64,000 bases of DNA, from the NCBI RefSeq assembly GCF_001426885.1, contig NZ_LMFP01000003.1:1046720-1110719 (forward strand). The letters run 5' to 3'. Below the pieces are notes generated by a model. It worked only from the letters and a program-made list of their open reading frames with translations. It made no database searches and was not told the origin of the DNA. The stretch is from Pelomonas sp. Root1444. Lineage in GTDB: Bacteria > Pseudomonadota > Gammaproteobacteria > Burkholderiales > Burkholderiaceae_C. A program made the translations under genes and the position numbers. Positions 16,750 through 25,136 of the stretch are shown one piece after another (positions within the stretch are counted from its first letter, which is position 1; the number at the start of each line of letters is the position of its first letter).

Positions 16750-17630
16750 TGGCCTGGTTCAAGAAGAAGGCTCCGCCCCCGCTGACGACCGTGCAGGAGT
16801 CCGTCTTCGGCGGCGTCCACGGCAGCCGCTCGGTGCGGCACGGGTTGTCGCGGCGCTGGAGCATCGCCGGCGCACTGATCGGCCTCATCGGCGCGTTCAT
16901 CCTGTTCGCGCCGGCCAGCTGGCTGGCGCGCGCACTGGCCTCGGCGACCAGCGAGCACCTGCTCATCGTCGACACCCGCGGCAGCATCTGGGACGGCTCG
17001 GGCATCCTCGTGCTGACCGGGGGCCCGGGCAGCCGCGATGCCGCTGCCCTGCCGGGCCGGCTGCGCTGGCGCATGAGCCTCAAGGGCCTGGGCCTGCAGC
17101 TCGCGGCCCGGCAGGACTGCTGCATCAACGGCGACCTGCTGATCGGCATCAAGCCCGGCTTCGGCCAGCTGCAGCTCAGCGTCGACAACCGTGCCGACTG
17201 GCTGGCCCGCCTGCCTGCCGGCCTGCTGTCGGGCCTGGGCACACCGTGGAACACGCTCCAGCTCGGCGGCTCCCTGCGCCTGTCGGCGCGTGAGCTGAGG
17301 CTGCATTGGGTGCAGGGCCGCTGGCTGCAGTTCGGCGAGCTGCACCTGGACCTGCTCAACCTGTCCTCGCGTGTGTCCACCGTCGCGCCGCTGGGCAGCT
17401 ACCGCCTCAGCCTGAACGCCGACGCTGCCAACCCTGGCGTCAGCACGCTGCGCCTGTCGACGCTGGAAGGCGCGCTGCAGCTGTCCGGCGTGGGTACGCT
17501 CAGCAGCGGCGGCAAGGGCCGCTTCACCGGTGAGGCCGGCGCCGCGCCGGGCCGCGAGGAAGCGCTGAACAACCTGCTGAACATCATCGGACGCCGCCAA
17601 GGGGCGCGCTCCGTCTTGACGATCGGATGA
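16749..17630 (+). CDS. gspN: type II secretion system protein GspN
   Basis: The 293-residue protein has a basic N-terminus (MAWFKKK), one membrane anchor (WSIAGALIGLIGAFILFAPASWLARAL) and a beta-rich periplasmic domain. The domain contains LLIVDTRGSIWDGSGILVLTGGPGSRDAAALPGRLRW, typical of the GspN (T2SSN) family, and DCCINGD. Its role in secretion is accessory and poorly defined. It overlaps gspM by one base and gspD by four, so it is firmly inside the operon. Confidence 0.88.
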   Translation: MAWFKKKAPPPLTTVQESVFGGVHGSRSVRHGLSRRWSIAGALIGLIGAFILFAPASWLARALASATSEHLLIVDTRGSIWDGSGILVLTGGPGSRDAAALPGRLRWRMSLKGLGLQLAARQDCCINGDLLIGIKPGFGQLQLSVDNRADWLARLPAGLLSGLGTPWNTLQLGGSLRLSARELRLHWVQGRWLQFGELHLDLLNLSSRVSTVAPLGSYRLSLNADAANPGVSTLRLSTLEGALQLSGVGTLSSGGKGRFTGEAGAAPGREEALNNLLNIIGRRQGARSVLTIG

Positions 17631-19885
17631 TCATGAATCTCCAACGCACCGCCACGGCGATCGCCGCGCTGCTGCTCGCCGGCAGCGCGCTCGCGCAGCC
17701 CGACAACGCCACCGTGCAACGCGCCCGACCGAACGCCGCCAAGGGCCCGGCCGTGCGGGCCAGCTCACCGGTCACGCTGAACTTCGTCAACGCCGACATC
17801 GAGGCCGTCACACGCGCCATCGGCGTCATGCTGAACCGCCAGATCATCATCGACCCGCGCGTCAAGGGCACGATCACGGTCTACAGCGAACAACCGGTTT
17901 CGGTGGCCGAGGCCTACCGCAACTACCTGGCCGCGCTGCGCGGCCTGGGCTTCACCGTCGTGGAGACCGCCGGCTTCCTGAAGGTGCTGCCCGAACCCGA
18001 CGCCAAGCTGCAGGCCGGCTCGGTGGCCGTCGAGACCAGCAATGCGCGCGGCGACCAGATCCTGACCCAGATCTTCCGCATCCAGCACGAGAACGCGAAC
18101 AACCTCGTCGCCGTGCTGCGCCCGCTGATTAGCCCCAACAACACCATCAACGCCAACCCGGGTAATAACAGCCTGGTCATCACCGACTACGCCGACAACC
18201 TGCAGCGCATCGGCAAGATCATCGCGGCGATGGACACGCCGGGCACCAGCGACATCGAGATCGTGCCGCTGAAGCACGCCGTCGCGGCCGACCTCGCACC
18301 GCTGGTGCAGCGCCTGGCCGACGGCGGCCAAGCCACCGGCGGCGCCCCCGTGCCGGGCCAGAGCAGCAGCGCCGTCAACGTGCTGGTGGACCCGCGCTCC
18401 AACGGCCTCATCCTGCGTGCCAGCAACCCGGCGCGCCTGGCCGCCGTGCGTTCCATGGTCGACAAGCTCGACCAGCCCGGCACCGACGGCGGCAACAACA
18501 TCCGCGTCGTCTACCTGAAGAACGCCGATGCCACCAAGCTGGCGGCCGTGCTGCGCGCCGCCTTCGGCGCCGGCTCGTCGTCCAGCGCGGGCGGCGGCAG
18601 CTCTTCGTCATCGTCCAGCAGCGGCGGCTTCAGCGGCACCGGCAGCACCTTCGGCGCCTCCGGCACGACGCTGGGCAGCAACAGCACGGCCGGCGGCACG
18701 GGCAGCACGGCGGGCGGCATCTCCACCGCCGCGACGTCGCCGCTGGCGGCCTCGGCCGGCCCGTCCACCGGCGGTTTCGTGCAGGCCGACCCGACGACCA
18801 ACTCGCTGATCATCACCGCCGCCGAGCCGCTGTACCGTCAGGTGCGCGCGGTCATCGAGCAGCTGGATGGCCGCCGCGCACAGGTCTACGTCGAGTCGCT
18901 GATCGTCAAGATCGACAACAGCAAGTCCGCCCAGTTCGGCATCCAGTGGCAGAACTTGTTCGGCAACAGCGGCGACAGCTCGATCACCGGCGCCGGCACC
19001 AATTTCGGTTCCGGCCTGGCCAACATCATCAATGCCACCGGCGCGGTGGCCGGCGGTCGCAGCGGTGTGACATCCGCGCTGAGCAACGGCTCGGCGCCGC
19101 AGGGCCTGAACATCGGCGTGCTGAAGAAGTTCGGCAGTTTCTACACACTGGGCGCCGTGGCCAACTTCTTCGAGAGCCAGAGCGGCGCCAACGTGCTGTC
19201 CACGCCCAACATCGTGTCGCTGGACAACGAGGAAGCGCGCATCGTCATCGGCCAGAACGTGCCCTTCGTGACCGGCTCCTACGCCGCCACGTCGGCGGCC
19301 GGCGGCACCGTCAATCCCTTCCAGACCGTGGACCGCAAGGACGTCGGCCTGACGCTGAAGATCAAGAGCCAGATCGGTGAAGGCGGCACCGTGCGCATGG
19401 TGGTCTACCAGGAGAACTCCTCGGTCGTGCCGGGCAGCACCGGCACCAACGGCCCGACGCTGGACAAGAGCGCCATCGAGACCAACGTCGTCGTCGAGGA
19501 CGGCGACCTGATCGTGCTGGGCGGCCTGCTGAAGGACGAGTACACCGACGGCGGCGACGGCGTGCCGGGCCTGTCCAAGATCCCGCTGCTGGGCAACCTC
19601 TTCAAGAGCGAGAACCGCCGCCGCGTGAAGACCAACCTGATGGTCTTCCTCCGTCCGGTCGTCATGCGCAATGCGCAAAGCGGCAATGAACTGACGCTGG
19701 ACCGCTACCGCAGCATCCGCGCCGTGCAGGAGGCCAGCCAGCCGGAGCAGCGCCTGCTGCTGCCCGACACCGGCGCGCCGGTGCTGCCGGAGCCCACGAT
19801 CTCGCCGCCCACCAAGGCCTTGCCGCAGCCGTCCCTGCAGCCACCGCCTTCTCCTGCTTCCGCTCCGCAACAACCGCCGCAGTGA
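17627..19885 (+). CDS. gspD: type II secretion outer-membrane secretin GspD
   Basis: The 752-residue secretin has a signal peptide (NLQRTATAIAALLLAGSALAQ), then the N0 domain (LNFVNADIEAVTRAIGVMLNRQIIIDPRVKG), N1-N3 repeats, and the secretin barrel with NVLSTPNIVSLDNEEARIVIG, VPFVTGSYA and VEDGDLIVLGGLLKDE. A long Ser/Gly/Thr-rich linker (about residues 309-375) interrupts the N3 region, as in many GspD proteins. The C-terminus is Pro/Gln-rich. It forms the multimeric outer-membrane channel. ATG 17627 overlaps gspN; ATG 17633 is an equally good start. No pilotin gene is evident in the window. Confidence 0.95.
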   Translation: MIMNLQRTATAIAALLLAGSALAQPDNATVQRARPNAAKGPAVRASSPVTLNFVNADIEAVTRAIGVMLNRQIIIDPRVKGTITVYSEQPVSVAEAYRNYLAALRGLGFTVVETAGFLKVLPEPDAKLQAGSVAVETSNARGDQILTQIFRIQHENANNLVAVLRPLISPNNTINANPGNNSLVITDYADNLQRIGKIIAAMDTPGTSDIEIVPLKHAVAADLAPLVQRLADGGQATGGAPVPGQSSSAVNVLVDPRSNGLILRASNPARLAAVRSMVDKLDQPGTDGGNNIRVVYLKNADATKLAAVLRAAFGAGSSSSAGGGSSSSSSSSGGFSGTGSTFGASGTTLGSNSTAGGTGSTAGGISTAATSPLAASAGPSTGGFVQADPTTNSLIITAAEPLYRQVRAVIEQLDGRRAQVYVESLIVKIDNSKSAQFGIQWQNLFGNSGDSSITGAGTNFGSGLANIINATGAVAGGRSGVTSALSNGSAPQGLNIGVLKKFGSFYTLGAVANFFESQSGANVLSTPNIVSLDNEEARIVIGQNVPFVTGSYAATSAAGGTVNPFQTVDRKDVGLTLKIKSQIGEGGTVRMVVYQENSSVVPGSTGTNGPTLDKSAIETNVVVEDGDLIVLGGLLKDEYTDGGDGVPGLSKIPLLGNLFKSENRRRVKTNLMVFLRPVVMRNAQSGNELTLDRYRSIRAVQEASQPEQRLLLPDTGAPVLPEPTISPPTKALPQPSLQPPPSPASAPQQPPQ

Positions 19886-19892
19886 CGGACCC

Positions 19893-21317
19893 ATGGCCGC
19901 CAACCGCCACCCCCTGCCCTATGCCTTTGCCCGGGCGAACCGCGTGCTGCTCGAGGACGACGGCAGTGCGCTGACGCTGTGGGCCTCGCCCGAAGTGGGC
20001 TGGGCCACGCTGTCGGAAGTGCAGCGCCTGTACACCGTGGACCGCCTCGAGTCCGAGGCCGCCGACTCGCTGACCGAGCGCATCAACGCCGCCTACGCCG
20101 GCAGCGAATCGAGCGCGGCCACGGTCGTCGGCGAGGTCGAGAGCGCCGTGGACCTGTCGCGCATGATGCAGGACCTGCCGGCCGTGGAGGACCTGCTGGA
20201 GGCTGCCAACGACGCGCCCATCATCCGCATGCTCAATGCGCTGCTGACGCAGGCGGCCAAGGACGGCGCGAGCGACATCCACATCGAGCCCTACGAGCGG
20301 TCGTCGTCGGTGCGCTTCCGCGTCGACGGCACGCTGCGCGAGGTCGTGCAGCCCAACCGCGCATTGCACGCGGCGCTGATCTCACGGCTGAAGATCATGG
20401 CCGAGCTCGACATCGCCGAGAAGCGCCTGCCGCAGGACGGTCGCATTTCGCTGCGCATCGGTGGCCGCGCCATCGACGTGCGCGTGTCCACGCTGCCATC
20501 GGCCCATGGCGAGCGCGCCGTGCTGCGCCTGCTGGACAAGAGCGAATCGAAGTTCACGCTCGAAGGCCTGGGCATGGACGGCGACGTGCTGGCCGCGTTC
20601 AAGAAGCTCGTGCAGCAGCCGCACGGCATCGTGCTGGTCACCGGCCCGACCGGCTCGGGCAAGACGACCTCGCTGTACGCCTCGCTGCAGACCGTCGACA
20701 CCGCCACGACCAACGTGCTGACCGTTGAGGACCCGATCGAGTACGAGCTGCCCGGCATCGGCCAGACCCAGGTCAACAGCAAGATCGACCTGACCTTCGC
20801 CAAGGCGCTGCGCGCCATCCTGCGCCAGGACCCGGACGTCATCATGATCGGCGAGATCCGCGACTACGAGACCGCGCAGATTGCCATCCAGGCGTCGCTG
20901 ACGGGCCACCTGGTGCTGGCCACGCTGCACACCAACGACGCGCCCAGCGCCGTCACGCGGCTGACCGACATGGGTGTGGAGCCCTTCCTGCTGTCGTCCT
21001 CGCTGCTCGGCGTGCTGGCCCAGCGGCTGGTGCGACGCCTGTGCCCCGTCTGCAAGACCCAGGACGACCATGGCCGCTGGCATCCGGTCGGCTGCGACGC
21101 CTGCGGCCACACGGGCTACAAGGGTCGCACCGGCGTCTACGAGCTGATGGTGGCCGACGACACGGTGCGCAGCCTCATCCACAACCGTGCGGCCGAAAGC
21201 CAGCTGCAGGCTGCGGCCGAGGCCAACGGCCTGCGCTCCATGCGCGAGGATGGCGACCGGCTGATCCAGTCCGGCGTCACATCGCTCGAAGAAGTGCTGC
21301 GCGTGACCCGTGAATAG
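19893..21317 (+). CDS. gspE: type II secretion ATPase GspE
   Basis: The 474-residue secretion ATPase has a short N-terminal domain that binds GspL, then the ATPase core. The core carries GPTGSGKTTSLYASL (Walker A), the Asp box TVEDPIEYELPGIGQTQ, Walker B RQDPDVIMIGEIRDYETA and the His box GHLVLATLHTNDA. A tetracysteine zinc module (CPVC near 355, CDAC about 20 residues later, then GHTGYKGRTGVYEL) is present as in GspE/PilB. It powers pseudopilus assembly from the cytoplasm. It starts seven bases after gspD. Confidence 0.95.
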   Translation: MAANRHPLPYAFARANRVLLEDDGSALTLWASPEVGWATLSEVQRLYTVDRLESEAADSLTERINAAYAGSESSAATVVGEVESAVDLSRMMQDLPAVEDLLEAANDAPIIRMLNALLTQAAKDGASDIHIEPYERSSSVRFRVDGTLREVVQPNRALHAALISRLKIMAELDIAEKRLPQDGRISLRIGGRAIDVRVSTLPSAHGERAVLRLLDKSESKFTLEGLGMDGDVLAAFKKLVQQPHGIVLVTGPTGSGKTTSLYASLQTVDTATTNVLTVEDPIEYELPGIGQTQVNSKIDLTFAKALRAILRQDPDVIMIGEIRDYETAQIAIQASLTGHLVLATLHTNDAPSAVTRLTDMGVEPFLLSSSLLGVLAQRLVRRLCPVCKTQDDHGRWHPVGCDACGHTGYKGRTGVYELMVADDTVRSLIHNRAAESQLQAAAEANGLRSMREDGDRLIQSGVTSLEEVLRVTRE

Positions 21318-21330
21318 GCGCTGACCCGAC

Positions 21331-22542
21331 GTGCCCGCCTACAAATACGAAGCCCTGTCCGAATCCGGCCGCCAGAGCAGCGGCCTGATCGAAGCCGACA
21401 ACCCGCGTGCGGCGCGCGCCGCGGTGCGCACGCTGGGCCTGACGCCGCTGTCCATCGAGACGGTGCAGCAGCATGGCGCGCAGGAGGGCAGCCGCTTCAC
21501 GCGCCGGGTCTTCAACGCCACGGCGCTGGCGGTCTGGACACGCCAGCTCGCCGGCCTGGTGGGCTCGGGCCTGCCCATCGAGCGCGCGCTGACCGCGCTG
21601 GCCGACGAGAGCGAGGACACCAAGCAGCGCGAGCTCATCAGCCAGCTCAAGGCGGAGGTCAACGCCGGCTCGGCCTTCGCCCGCGCGCTGGCCACGGCGC
21701 CACGCGAGTTCGACGACGTCTACCGCGGCGTGGTCGCTGCCGGTGAGCAAAGCGGCGCGCTGGGCCAGGTGCTGGAGAAGCTGGCCGACGACCTGGAAGA
21801 GCGCCAGGACCTCAAGGCCAAGCTCGTCGGCGCCATGGCGTACCCGGCGATCGTGTCTCTCATCTCGGTGTTCATCGTCATCTTCCTCGTCACCTACGTG
21901 GTGCCGCAGATCGCGACGGTGTTCACCAGCTCCAAGCGCGCGCTGCCGATGCTGACGGTGGCGATGCTGGCCATCAGCGACTTCGTGCGCACCTGGGGCT
22001 GGGCGATGCTCGGCGCGTTGGTGGCCGGCGGGCTGGTGCTGCGCCAGGCACTGAAGGCGCGTGCCTTCCGGCTGCGCTTCGACGCCGCCGTCCTCGGCCT
22101 GCCGTTGATCGGGCGCCTCGCCCGCGGCTACAACGCGGCACGCTTCGCCGGCACGCTGGCCATGCTGGCCGGTGCCGGCGTGCCCATCCTGAAGGCGCTG
22201 CAGGCAGCGGCCGAGACGCTGTCCAACCGCGCGATGCAGGCCGATGCGCTGGACGCGCTCACGCAGGTGCGCGAAGGGGCGCCGCTGGGCTCGGCGCTGG
22301 CCGGCAAGAAGCGCTTCCCGGGCATCCTGGCGATGTTCGCCCGGCTGGGCGAACAGACCGGCCAGCTGCCCGAGATGCTGGGCCGCGCCGCGCGCCAGCT
22401 GGCGGTCGAGGTGCAGCGCCGCTCCATGGCGGCGGCCACGCTGCTGGAACCGCTGCTCATCGTCGCGATGGGCGCCGTCGTGCTGCTGATCGTGCTCGCG
22501 GTGCTGCTGCCGATCATCCAGTTGAACACCTGGGTGAAATAG
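21331..22542 (+). CDS. gspF: type II secretion inner-membrane platform protein GspF
   Basis: The 403-residue polytopic protein has two T2SSF domains, each ending in membrane helices. Blocks include YKYEALSESGRQSSGLIEADNPRAARA, FTRQLAGLVGSGLPIERALTAL-like WTRQLAGLVGSGLPIERAL, DVYRGVVAAGEQSGALGQVLEKLADDLE and the closing LLEPLLIVAMGAVVLLIVLAVLLPI. The start is GTG (21331), 13 bases after gspE. Last gene of the gsp operon, followed by a hairpin-rich repeat rather than a clear poly-T terminator. Confidence 0.95.
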   Translation: MPAYKYEALSESGRQSSGLIEADNPRAARAAVRTLGLTPLSIETVQQHGAQEGSRFTRRVFNATALAVWTRQLAGLVGSGLPIERALTALADESEDTKQRELISQLKAEVNAGSAFARALATAPREFDDVYRGVVAAGEQSGALGQVLEKLADDLEERQDLKAKLVGAMAYPAIVSLISVFIVIFLVTYVVPQIATVFTSSKRALPMLTVAMLAISDFVRTWGWAMLGALVAGGLVLRQALKARAFRLRFDAAVLGLPLIGRLARGYNAARFAGTLAMLAGAGVPILKALQAAAETLSNRAMQADALDALTQVREGAPLGSALAGKKRFPGILAMFARLGEQTGQLPEMLGRAARQLAVEVQRRSMAAATLLEPLLIVAMGAVVLLIVLAVLLPIIQLNTWVK

Positions 22543-22553
22543 ACCACCCCCTA

Positions 22554-22620
22554 CCGCAGCACAGCTGCGGCCCCCTCAAGGGGGCACCGCTGGTGGACCG
22601 GCAAAGCCGGATCCACGGCG
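22554..22620. repeat. cluster of three hairpins between gspF and the amino-acid transporter (REP-like)
   Basis: Three adjacent inverted repeats: CCGCAGC-aca-GCTGCGG (22554-22570), CCCCCT-ca-AGGGGG (22571-22584) and TGGACCGGC-aaa-GCCGGATCCA with one bulged base (22594-22615). The genes on both sides are convergent, and there is no T-tract. It probably stabilises or ends both messages, or is a repetitive extragenic palindrome. Copy number in the genome is unknown. Confidence 0.6.
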
Positions 22621-22638
22621 GTCGCTGGGTGTAAGGCA

Positions 22639-23316
22639 CTACGTCGCGGCGATACATCGTTCCAGCAGCTTGGCGATGCGCGTCAGGCCAAAACACATGA
22701 CGAAGTAGCAGCCGGCCAGCGTCAGGTAGATCTCGACCGGCTTGACCAGCACCTGGGCGTTGATCTGGTTGGCGATGAAGCTCAGTTCCGACAGACCGAT
22801 GATGGTGCCCAGCGACGTCTCCTTGATGGTCGCCACGAACTGGTTGATCAGCGACGGCAGCATGTGGCGCAGCGCCTGGGGCAGCAGGATGGAACGCAGC
22901 GCCTGGCCCCGCGTCAGGCCCAGCGACATCGCCGCCTGCAGTTGCCCGCGCGGCAGCGCCTGCAGGCCGGCGTGCACGATCTCGGCGAGATACGCCGAAT
23001 CGAAGAGGATGAGCGCGACCAGCATGGTGCTGAACTGGTCGGTCTTGTGGCCGGTCACCGTGGGCAGGAAGAAGTAGGCCCAGAACACCACCATCAGCAG
23101 CGGCGTGCCGCGCACCCCCCACACCCAGCCGGTCACCGGCAGGCGCAGCCAGCGGTCGGGGCTGAAGCGGGCGATGCCCAGCAGGATGCCCAGAGGCAGC
23201 GCCAGCACCAGGCCCAGCGTGGCCAGCAGCACGGTCAGCGCCAGGCCGCCCAGCGGCCCATGCGGGTACTGGCCGACCAGGACGTAGAGCCAGTAGGTCT
23301 CGATCAGCTCCTTCAT
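22639..23316 (-). CDS. polar amino-acid ABC transporter permease (GltK type)
   Basis: The 225-residue inner-membrane permease has about five membrane segments and the His/Glu/Gln/Arg/opine family signature: VWGVRGTPLLMVVFWAYFFLP, FDSAYLAEIVHAGLQALPRGQLQAAMSLGLTRGQALRSILLPQALRHMLPSL (EAA loop). It starts at ATG 23316, overlapping the preceding permease gene by four bases. It forms the channel with that permease. The cognate ATPase is not encoded nearby. Confidence 0.93.
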   Translation of the reverse strand: MKELIETYWLYVLVGQYPHGPLGGLALTVLLATLGLVLALPLGILLGIARFSPDRWLRLPVTGWVWGVRGTPLLMVVFWAYFFLPTVTGHKTDQFSTMLVALILFDSAYLAEIVHAGLQALPRGQLQAAMSLGLTRGQALRSILLPQALRHMLPSLINQFVATIKETSLGTIIGLSELSFIANQINAQVLVKPVEIYLTLAGCYFVMCFGLTRIAKLLERCIAAT

Positions 23317-24014
23317 CGCCGCGCGCCCTGCGGCGAGGCGACGCGCTGGGCCCAGTGCGCCAGCACCGTCAGCACCAGTGACACCGACAGATAAGCCACG
23401 GTCACCAGCGCAAACGTCTCGAAGCCACGAAAGCTTGCCGACTCCACACGCTGCGCCTGCGTCATCAGCTCGGCCGCGCCGATGACGGTGGCGATGCTGG
23501 TGTTCTTCCACAGGTTCAGCGTCTGCGACAGCAGCGGCGGCAGCGTGATGCGCAGCGCCTGCGGCAGCACGATGAGGCGCAGGGCGGCGAGATGGCTGAA
23601 GCCCAGGGCGCGGGCGGCGTCCAGCTGCGCGCCCGGCACCGCGCGCACGCCGGAGCGGATGTCCTCGGACATGTAGGCCGCCGTGTACAGCGTCAGCGCG
23701 GCCCAGGCGCTGAAGATCTCGATGTCGCCGGCATAGACGGCCGCCTTGATGCCCGCCGGCAGCAGCTCCGGCACGCCGAAGTACCAGAACAGCATGTGCA
23801 CCAGCAGCGGCACGCAGCGCACCGCCTCGACATAGCCTTCGCCGGCGGCACGCAGCGGCGCCCAGGGCGACAGGCGCAGCAGCGCCACGGCGATGGCCAG
23901 CGGCAGGGCGGTCAGCAGCGTCAGGCCGGTCAGCAGCAGCGACAGCCGCAGGCCGGCGAGCAGCCAGGCGAGGTAATCCCCGTGCAACAACGGGGCAAAG
24001 GACAGGACGGGCAT
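23313..24014 (-). CDS. polar amino-acid ABC transporter permease (GltJ type)
   Basis: The 233-residue permease is of the same family: VEAVRCVPLLVHMLFWYFGVPELLP, TLYTAAYMSEDIRSGVRAVPGAQLDAARALGFSHLAALRLIVLPQALRITLPPLL (EAA loop) and a final membrane helix with LSVSLVLTVLAHW. It lies between the binding-protein gene and the second permease. Its start is only 12 bases beyond a strong terminator, so it is probably expressed by read-through at a lower level than the receptor. Confidence 0.93.
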   Translation of the reverse strand: MPVLSFAPLLHGDYLAWLLAGLRLSLLLTGLTLLTALPLAIAVALLRLSPWAPLRAAGEGYVEAVRCVPLLVHMLFWYFGVPELLPAGIKAAVYAGDIEIFSAWAALTLYTAAYMSEDIRSGVRAVPGAQLDAARALGFSHLAALRLIVLPQALRITLPPLLSQTLNLWKNTSIATVIGAAELMTQAQRVESASFRGFETFALVTVAYLSVSLVLTVLAHWAQRVASPQGARR

Positions 24015-24026
24015 GGAGAGTCCGGC

Positions 24027-24060
24027 AAAAAAGCAGCCGCCGCCCTCGTGAGGCAGCGGC
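24027..24060 (-). terminator. terminator/attenuator between the binding protein and permease genes
   Basis: On the minus strand GCCGCTGCC pairs with GGCGGCGGC (one G-T pair) and is followed by TGC and six T. It lies 23 bases beyond the stop of the binding-protein gene and 12 bases before the first permease start. Such read-through terminators let the receptor be made in excess over the membrane subunits. Confidence 0.75.
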
Positions 24061-24082
24061 CGCGGTCAGCGCAAACAGCTGT

Positions 24083-24919
24083 TTAGCTCTCAACCCTGTC
24101 GCTGTCGATCTTGAAGGTGCGCTTGGGGAACTTCAGCCGCGTGTCCGGCCCGTACCACTTGACGAACAGCCTGTCGGCCTCGCCCGCCTTCTCCAGGCTG
24201 CTGAGCACGCCGTCCACTTCCGCCTTCAGGCGCTTCTCGCCCTTGCGGATGCCGATGGCCAGCGGCTCGACGCTGATGTTCTGCGCCAGGATGCGGTACT
24301 GGCTTGCCGCCGCACCGAGCTTGGCGTGCTGGTCCAGCAGCGAGACCTCGTCGTTGACGAACGCGACCCCCTTGCCCTGTTGCAGCGCCTGGAAGGCCTG
24401 CGGGCCGGTGTCGAAGGTGACCACGTCGACGCCGGGCACGGCCTTGCGGATGTTGGGCTCCTGGGTACCGCCCTTGATGGTGACGACCTTCTTGCCGGAG
24501 AGCGCAGCCAGGTCCTGGATGCCGCTGTCGGCCTTGACCAGCACCTTCTGGCCGGTGACGAAGGTGGTCAGCGAGAAGTCGATGACGGCCTCGCGCTCCT
24601 TGTTGTGCGTGAGGGACGCCGCCAGCAGGTCGACATGCCCTTGCTGCAGCTCCGGGATGCGCGCGGCGACGGCGAGCTGCTTGACCTGGAGCTTCACGCC
24701 CAGCCGGGTGGCGATGGCGCGGGCCAGGTCGACCTCGTAGCCGATGATTTCGCGCGTCTTAGGGTCGATGAAGCTGTTGGGCTCGTCGGTGCCGAGCACG
24801 CCGACGACGAGCTCGCCCTTCTTCTTGATGTCGTCGAGCTGGTCGGCCCGCGCGGCCTGGGTGGCGAAGAGGCTGGAGGCGAGGAGCGCCTGGACGAAGA
24901 GGAGGCGGGAAAAGCGCAT
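24083..24919 (-). CDS. polar amino-acid ABC transporter substrate-binding protein
   Basis: The 278-residue protein has a signal peptide (RFSRLLFVQALLASSLFATQAARA) and the SBP family 3 fold: DDIKKKGELVVGVLGTDEPNSFIDPKTREIIGYEVDLARAIATRLG, then REAVIDFSLTTFVTGQKVLV and KKVVTIKGGTQEPNIRKAVPG. The motifs fit glutamate/aspartate or other polar amino-acid receptors, but specificity is not resolved. The start at ATG 24919 follows AGGA. The longer in-frame start at 24964 adds 15 non-signal residues and is less likely. First gene of the transporter operon. Confidence 0.93.
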   Translation of the reverse strand: MRFSRLLFVQALLASSLFATQAARADQLDDIKKKGELVVGVLGTDEPNSFIDPKTREIIGYEVDLARAIATRLGVKLQVKQLAVAARIPELQQGHVDLLAASLTHNKEREAVIDFSLTTFVTGQKVLVKADSGIQDLAALSGKKVVTIKGGTQEPNIRKAVPGVDVVTFDTGPQAFQALQQGKGVAFVNDEVSLLDQHAKLGAAASQYRILAQNISVEPLAIGIRKGEKRLKAEVDGVLSSLEKAGEADRLFVKWYGPDTRLKFPKRTFKIDSDRVES

Positions 24920-25136
24920 CGGGGTTCCTGTTGAAACAACGTGGCCGAATGCTAGGAACCGCATAAGGCCGTGGGAACGACGCTTTCCGCATTTGCTTGT
25001 GCAGCAACCAATCGCCTGCCCCTACGCCTCACCGGCCAGCGATGGAAGCAGTAGCTCGCCGTGCAAGCCTCGGCGGGCCGTACGCCGCGCCGGTCGACAC
25101 GCGTTGGATGCGAGTCGGCCCCTATCATCGACGGCC

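Noticed and set aside
16710-17600. Long minus-strand open frame opposite gspN
   Set aside because: Antisense shadow; the plus strand has a membrane anchor and GspN blocks in correct operon position.
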